Positions 7,901 to 8,769 of a stretch of 8,769 nucleotides of DNA are shown here, piece by piece. Every line of letters starts with the position of its first letter. The stretch's first letter is position 1. A program made the position numbers and the translations under genes. The stretch comes from Erysipelotrichia bacterium (lineage in GTDB: Bacteria > Bacillota_I > Bacilli_A > Erysipelotrichales > Erysipelotrichaceae), in NCBI GenBank assembly GCA_009929095.1, contig SABF01000052.1, positions 1-8,769 on the forward strand, read 5' to 3'. Below the pieces are notes generated by a model. It was not told the DNA's origin. It searched no databases and saw only the letters and a program-made list of their open reading frames with translations.

Positions 7901-8768
7901 CTCCGGTTGCAACTGCAGTATCTATCGGATCAACTGTATACGTAACTGCGAACTTCTTTGTTTCCTTGGCTGTTACTGTTACTGCAGTATCAGCCTGTAC
8001 ATCAGCGATTGTATAGGTTCCGTCACCGTTGTCTATTACTGCTGTATCACCTGCTGTTACAGATGCGATCATATATCCTGTGTTCGCTGCTGCCTTAAAT
8101 GTTAGTGAGGACCCCTTCTCTGCTTCTGCGTCTCCAGTGATAACTGCTGTGTCAGCAGGATTTACTGTGTAGCTGACTGCATACTTCTGTACCGGACTTG
8201 CCTTGGTTTCTACCTCGATATTCAAAGCTCTGGTTACAGAAGACAGTGTGTACTGATCGGTGGTTTCTGCATTCGGTTTGATAACTGTTCCGTCTGCTTT
8301 CACTGCTGTAACTTCATAGCCGTCAGCAGCAGCTGCTCTGAAAGTGACATTGCTGTTCGCAGCAGCGATGACTGATCCATGGATCTCGTCTGTTCCGTTA
8401 TAGAGTTTTGCAGTGTCTGCTGTACCTTCTGCATTAACCACTGTAAAACTGATCGTATACTCTGCCGGAGCCTGTGAAACAGGCTGTCCGCCAGTTTCTT
8501 CTCCAGTAGTGTTTTCCGTTTCCGCCGCAGGTGATTCTGTTGTCTGCGGTCCAGCTGTTTCAGCAGCCGGTTCATCAGGAACGACCACTTCTTCAGCCGG
8601 TGCTTCACTTGGCGCTTCAGAAGGTGCTTCCGATGCAATGGATTCTGCCGGCAATTCTCCGGATCCGCTCTCCCCATTATTTTCGCCCTGAGTTTCTGCA
8701 GTACCGTCACCTTCGGCAGCTCTGAATGACTGGTTTGTTGAGATGACACCACTGGTCATTACCATGAT
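1971..8768 (-). CDS. Giant secreted multi-domain surface protein (InlB B-repeats, MBG domains, MucBP-like), 5'-truncated
   Basis: At least 2,265 residues. Numbering here is from the first in-window Met at 8765, which is probably not the start, because the codon before it is open (Ile) and IMVMTSGVIS looks like the end of a signal-peptide core. Order: signal-peptide end 1-19; Pro/Glu/Ala-rich stalk 20-101; four beta repeats of ~77 residues 102-423; ZU5-like region 424-555; InlB/Flg_new-type array 556-1410 with GW motifs at W597, W677, W746, W1099, W1177, W1253 and W1361, several followed by the usual 'ITLYA.W' strand; about eight MBG-like domains 1411-2062; MucBP-like domain 2063-2130; Pro/Thr-rich linker 2131-2196; transmembrane helix 2199-2216; 48-residue Lys/Glu-rich cytosolic tail. 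Families with these domains are surface adhesins or stalks, and no catalytic domain is visible. No LPXTG, NPQTN or similar sorting motif is seen, so membrane anchoring is inferred. It is first of the three visible operon genes; promoter and true start lie beyond the window. Ligand unknown. Confidence 0.95.
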   Translation of the reverse strand: MMVMTSGVISTNQSFRAAEGDGTAETQGENNGESGSGELPAESIASEAPSEAPSEAPAEEVVVPDEPAAETAGPQTTESPAAETENTTGEETGGQPVSQAPAEYTISFTVVNAEGTADTAKLYNGTDEIHGSVIAAANSNVTFRAAAADGYEVTAVKADGTVIKPNAETTDQYTLSSVTRALNIEVETKASPVQKYAVSYTVNPADTAVITGDAEAEKGSSLTFKAAANTGYMIASVTAGDTAVIDNGDGTYTIADVQADTAVTVTAKETKKFAVTYTVDPIDTAVATGDAKAEQGKSLTFSVTAKEGYAIDTVAAGDVAVADNGDGTYTIDKVETDIEITVTTKEAEKYTITYTVDRADTATVTGDTEAAKGSSVSFHVTASEGYGIKNVTINGVDASSDGDTEYTIDHIEADTAVIITTTVDMPAQTFSGTENGLLVNIMADEGTFPFGTTMTLKTVSTQDAINAAQTLSEDKVIDARAVDITFQDKDGNEIEPVNPIRVTMVSVGSKVEGDSHAIIHIDDSGNAEKIADTGSAGGSFSSDAFSVYAIAGAQVQKVASYSFYDKNNNLINTQIVTTGDQLYEPAVPTIHGSRFVGWNTKADGTGENFSKFGQEMTVEQNETISLYACYSQTYYVFFMDGSESDSRIIATKSGKEGDTITTDDVSFSVQPNAAITGWYSDKALTNKKDSLVLDTENIILYPRIETGCWINYETNEGASMIPTFVPLNGITAEPTVSKLDGYEFSGWYTDAELSRKFTFGKELKEDITLYANWKPAQANYKLVVWLQSADGRTYDYVASLDRDGQTGDKVTIDDHTVAEIKSKLTFSIGNDHAADTVAKADTDVKIAGDGTSVVNVYIDRIKYTIALYSMGSKGSQTSTKVKDYSQVYTIEGGYGTDITSKWADATAEITKTYGTRVWVANPYNPGSTGNPVISPFNTITKSMTLYYVNNGSATHHLEFYTENLNNTEQVHKDSPADPKYIGSGASFSYSGNFNATMFSNVQTLEFVGNGVHATISDYLNAMNGFSWVGADLASNQGFFRVGSIWTARHYFARNSYTITYNNEKEVTDSSSIKYQSDISSYNVTPDKPAGIPDNSKFGGWFTSPSFEGTPFSFETTMPANNIVLYAKWVYPTVNITFYDNLDGTQELKKIENAAYDSAIAAADAPDITAPEGKKFIGWVTKSGTSYMQYNFKTKIKENLELYPYIIDKQSYTVTYNSNDTDNKSADDIKRYASGSYAEIENNMFTAGTRVFYGWSTNKDGTGTIYYPGGSIAVNSNITLYAQWRNERVSLSFKTSGSGTDISIQIGERNQKFKAGTDQEIEFEAAKVLVKNGNYGVSAQIVDACGSLENLKNLGFEFVFDGWCTEAHNGGRLLNGSPMSAFGVVYSTDTLEGKFGGVTEVLYAHYKVSYEPKPVNVIFTANSGEFTYDGKDKTVAGYTVDNFDRSRFKEEVLEQFVVSVTKRDVGTYEVDFTKKQESIEDIYGVTYNITYKKGSLTINPKKVTVTAKNQSKTYGESDPTFTADTTGLLGEDTVSYKINRVKGEDAGSYTITPAGETAQGNYTVSYVSGTLTINAVTDTITITAASVSKEYDGTPLVNAGYSYTKNILRDGDVLTVVIDGSQTDAGSSTNTVTSYQVMNGTTDVTKNYRFAESISGTLTVTPKKVTVTAKNEIKTYGESDPTFTADTTGLLGEDTVSYTCSRVDGEDAGSYTITPAGETAQGNYTVIYVSGTLTINPKALTVNITGTHASSVYDGTEHTAKGFTTDAPEGVTVTLKAGKEAKAARTNVGTTNMGLTAADFEASSANYTVTIGSVTDGYQEITPKKVTVTAKNQSKTYGESDPTFTADTTGLLGEDTVSYTYSRVDGEDTGSYTITPAGETAQGNYTVSYVSGTLTINAKPIDAKDIKISDLNNVLYSGIDQAQKPTVTDNASGIVLTEGTDYTISFSDDVRNAGQVTVTVTGLGNYAGGKVDKVYQITSRPVTLVSESQTWPFVTGKTFFNHKVNVTEGSFVEGEEAGITYDSFASLTAAGTTPNEFEVLFDGTAARAGNYTITKQYGTLTVNALHNFTVKYRYSGDDKTEAAPDRYVSDVAGTKVNITSPTIDGYTPSYTAVTGTIGDTDTVFYVYYFAPETPIVTPVEPTVVTPEVIPGGAVVINPRPIAPTDQIAEITPNDDGTVEITPIQETQTPTSQFETAHKCNILPFLFSLLALLVLILFTKDAKKKQKHIHQLKEELELRKLGIDPKKYEETVKNPAGASETAADKGN
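1974..2375 (-). other. C-terminal linker, transmembrane anchor and cytosolic tail of the giant protein
   Basis: Residues 2131-2196 are rich in Pro, Thr, Val and Ile, as in wall-spanning linkers. A lone Cys (HKCN, C2197) sits just outside the helix ILPFLFSLLALLVLILFT (2199-2216). The cytosolic part starts with a basic run (KDAKKKQK) and continues as a helix-prone segment (HIHQLKEELELRKLGI) before a loose Ala/Lys/Glu tail. At 48 residues the tail is far longer than the 5-10 residues that follow the helix in sortase substrates. Confidence 0.8.
2376..2579 (-). other. MucBP-like domain of the giant protein (residues 2063-2130)
   Basis: The segment begins HNFTVKYRYSGDD, contains G-T-K-V-N-I and an IDGYTPSY turn, and closes with G-T-I-G-D-T-D-T-V-F-Y-V-Y-Y. 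This matches the general MucBP pattern (V-x-Y, a G-x-x-V strand, GY, then a final V-x-Y-x-Y strand). Such ~65-residue domains occur in Gram-positive adhesins, usually near the wall. Carbohydrate or mucin binding is a family association, not something the sequence proves. Confidence 0.6.
3081..3306 (-). repeat. Near-identical MBG repeat, copy A (third in the protein)
   Basis: A 226-base unit encoding residues ~1821-1896. It differs from copy B by about 7 bases and from copy C by about 10 by my direct alignment (roughly 97% and 96% identity). It encodes the YTYSRVDGEDT variant of the loop. Offset to copy B is 483 bases, exactly 161 codons. Confidence 0.95.
3564..3789 (-). repeat. Near-identical MBG repeat, copy B (second in the protein)
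   Basis: A 226-base unit encoding residues ~1660-1735. It encodes the YTCSRVDGEDA variant, with a Cys not present in the other copies, and I in place of S before YVSG. Offset to copy C is 486 bases, exactly 162 codons. Confidence 0.95.
4050..4275 (-). repeat. Near-identical MBG repeat, copy C (first in the protein)
   Basis: A 226-base unit encoding residues ~1498-1573. It encodes the YKINRVKGEDA loop. Six of its ten differences from copy A fall in about 17 bases around that loop; the rest of the unit is almost unchanged. Confidence 0.95.
4536..7100 (-). other. InlB/Listeria-Bacteroides (Flg_new-type) B-repeat array, residues 556-1410
   Basis: Repeats carry the pattern of a Y-x-V-x-F/Y strand, a G-x-x-F-x-GW-x-T turn and an L-Y-A-x-W closing strand. 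Clear examples are FSGWYTDAELSRKFTFG with ITLYANW (around W746), GGWFTSPSFEGTPFSF with IVLYAKW (W1099) and YGWSTNKDGTGTIYY with ITLYAQW (W1253). Units at W597, W677, W1177 and W1361 are more divergent. The array is interrupted at residues ~861-1052 by a different aromatic-rich module. InlB B-repeats are established as small beta-grasp-like extracellular modules common in Gram-positive and Bacteroidota surface proteins. Confidence 0.85.
7101..7496 (-). other. ZU5-like non-repeat domain of the giant protein (residues 424-555)
   Basis: A single ~130-residue region between two repeat types. It contains ADEGTFPFGTTMTLKTVS, which resembles the 'pegalp.gt.l.v' turn of ZU5-type beta domains, then VDITFQDKDGNEIEP, a strand IRVTMVSV, and a closing segment FSSDAFSVYAI. 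The same order (DI.F.D..GNEIEP, then a H-I-D-D strand, then F-S-V-Y) is familiar to me from large Firmicutes surface proteins, but I cannot attach a firm family name without a profile search. Confidence 0.5.
7497..8186 (-). repeat. Three tandem 77-residue beta repeats (231-base period), residues 194-423
   Basis: Units begin KYAVSYTVNPADTA (194), KFAVTYTVDPIDTA (271) and KYTITYTVDRADTA (348), each exactly 77 codons apart. Each continues with TGDAEAEKGSSLTF-type, GY-x-I and NGDGTYTID-type segments and closes with a VTVT or IIT strand. They look like the divergent InlB B-repeat ('bacterial repeat') family, with the G-S-S-x-x-F and GY-x-I/V signature. Confidence 0.9.
8187..8462 (-). repeat. Divergent first beta repeat (residues 102-193)
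   Basis: This segment starts EYTISFTVVNAEGTADTAKL and contains NSNVTFRAAAADGYEVTAVK and a closing LNIEVETK strand. It has the same plan as the three 77-residue units but is longer (~92 residues) and lacks the NGDGTYTI motif. It is probably an older copy. Confidence 0.65.
8463..8708 (-). other. Pro/Glu/Ala/Thr-rich stalk after the signal peptide (residues 20-101)
   Basis: This is low-complexity, acidic sequence with three tandem SEAP tetrapeptides at residues 45-56 (8598-8633). It is probably disordered and spans from the signal-peptide cleavage site to the first folded repeat. The SEAP codons differ between copies, so the repeat is kept at protein level rather than by recent DNA duplication. 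Confidence 0.8.
8709..8768 (-). other. End of a signal peptide (cut by the window edge)
   Basis: The first in-window residues, I-MVMTSGVISTNQSFRAAEG, look like the end of a hydrophobic core and the cleavage region, followed at once by an acidic stalk. VIS|TN satisfies the small -3/-1 rule weakly. The charged N-terminus and start codon lie beyond position 8769. Confidence 0.6.
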
Positions 8769-8769
8769 C

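Noticed and set aside
2181..8725. Many plus-strand and alternative-frame ORFs opposite the giant gene, including a 150-codon minus-strand frame at 8300-8752
   Set aside because: They mirror the repeat composition of the giant gene in other frames, have no domains and would need the true frame to be wrong.
8763..8765. ATG at 8765 as the true start of the giant protein
   Set aside because: The preceding codon is open, and the residues here look like the end of a signal-peptide core with no basic N-terminus or visible ribosome site.

Overview
The window reads as a piece of a low-to-moderate G+C Bacillota (Firmicutes) chromosome, most plausibly a gut-associated clostridial or erysipelotrichial lineage. 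This is inferred from strong AGGAGG-type ribosome binding sites and from a giant surface protein built of InlB-type B-repeats and MBG ('mostly beta') domains. No rRNA, tRNA or housekeeping marker is present to fix the taxon.

Layout. Positions 2-856 (+) hold the 3' part of a LysR-family transcriptional regulator; its first ~25 codons lie upstream of the window. Positions 857-1370 are an AT-rich stretch between convergent units with no supported gene. It holds a few weak hairpins, a short direct repeat and one long start-less open frame. Positions 1371-1415 form a good Rho-independent terminator for the minus strand. Everything from 1506 to the right edge is one minus-strand operon. Its first visible gene encodes a giant secreted surface protein (1971-8768, at least 2,265 residues, N-terminus cut by the window edge). 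Two very small single-pass membrane protein genes follow, at 1722-1943 and 1506-1715, each with its own ribosome binding site and packed 27 and 6 bases from the gene before.

How the genes may work together. The giant protein carries, from N- to C-terminus, the end of a signal peptide, a Pro/Glu/Ala-rich stalk, four ~77-residue beta repeats, a ZU5-like region, a long InlB/Listeria-Bacteroides repeat array, about eight MBG-like domains (three nearly identical in DNA), a MucBP-like domain, a Pro-rich wall-spanning linker, one transmembrane helix and a 48-residue cytosolic tail. It has no LPXTG-like sorting motif, so it appears to be held by its transmembrane helix rather than by sortase. The two small proteins share the same plan: a short outside N-terminus, one helix, then a basic juxtamembrane patch and an acidic coiled-coil-like cytosolic tail. 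This suggests, by inference only, that the three assemble into a membrane complex linking an extracellular adhesive rod to something in the cytoplasm. The LysR gene is convergent with this operon and need not regulate it.
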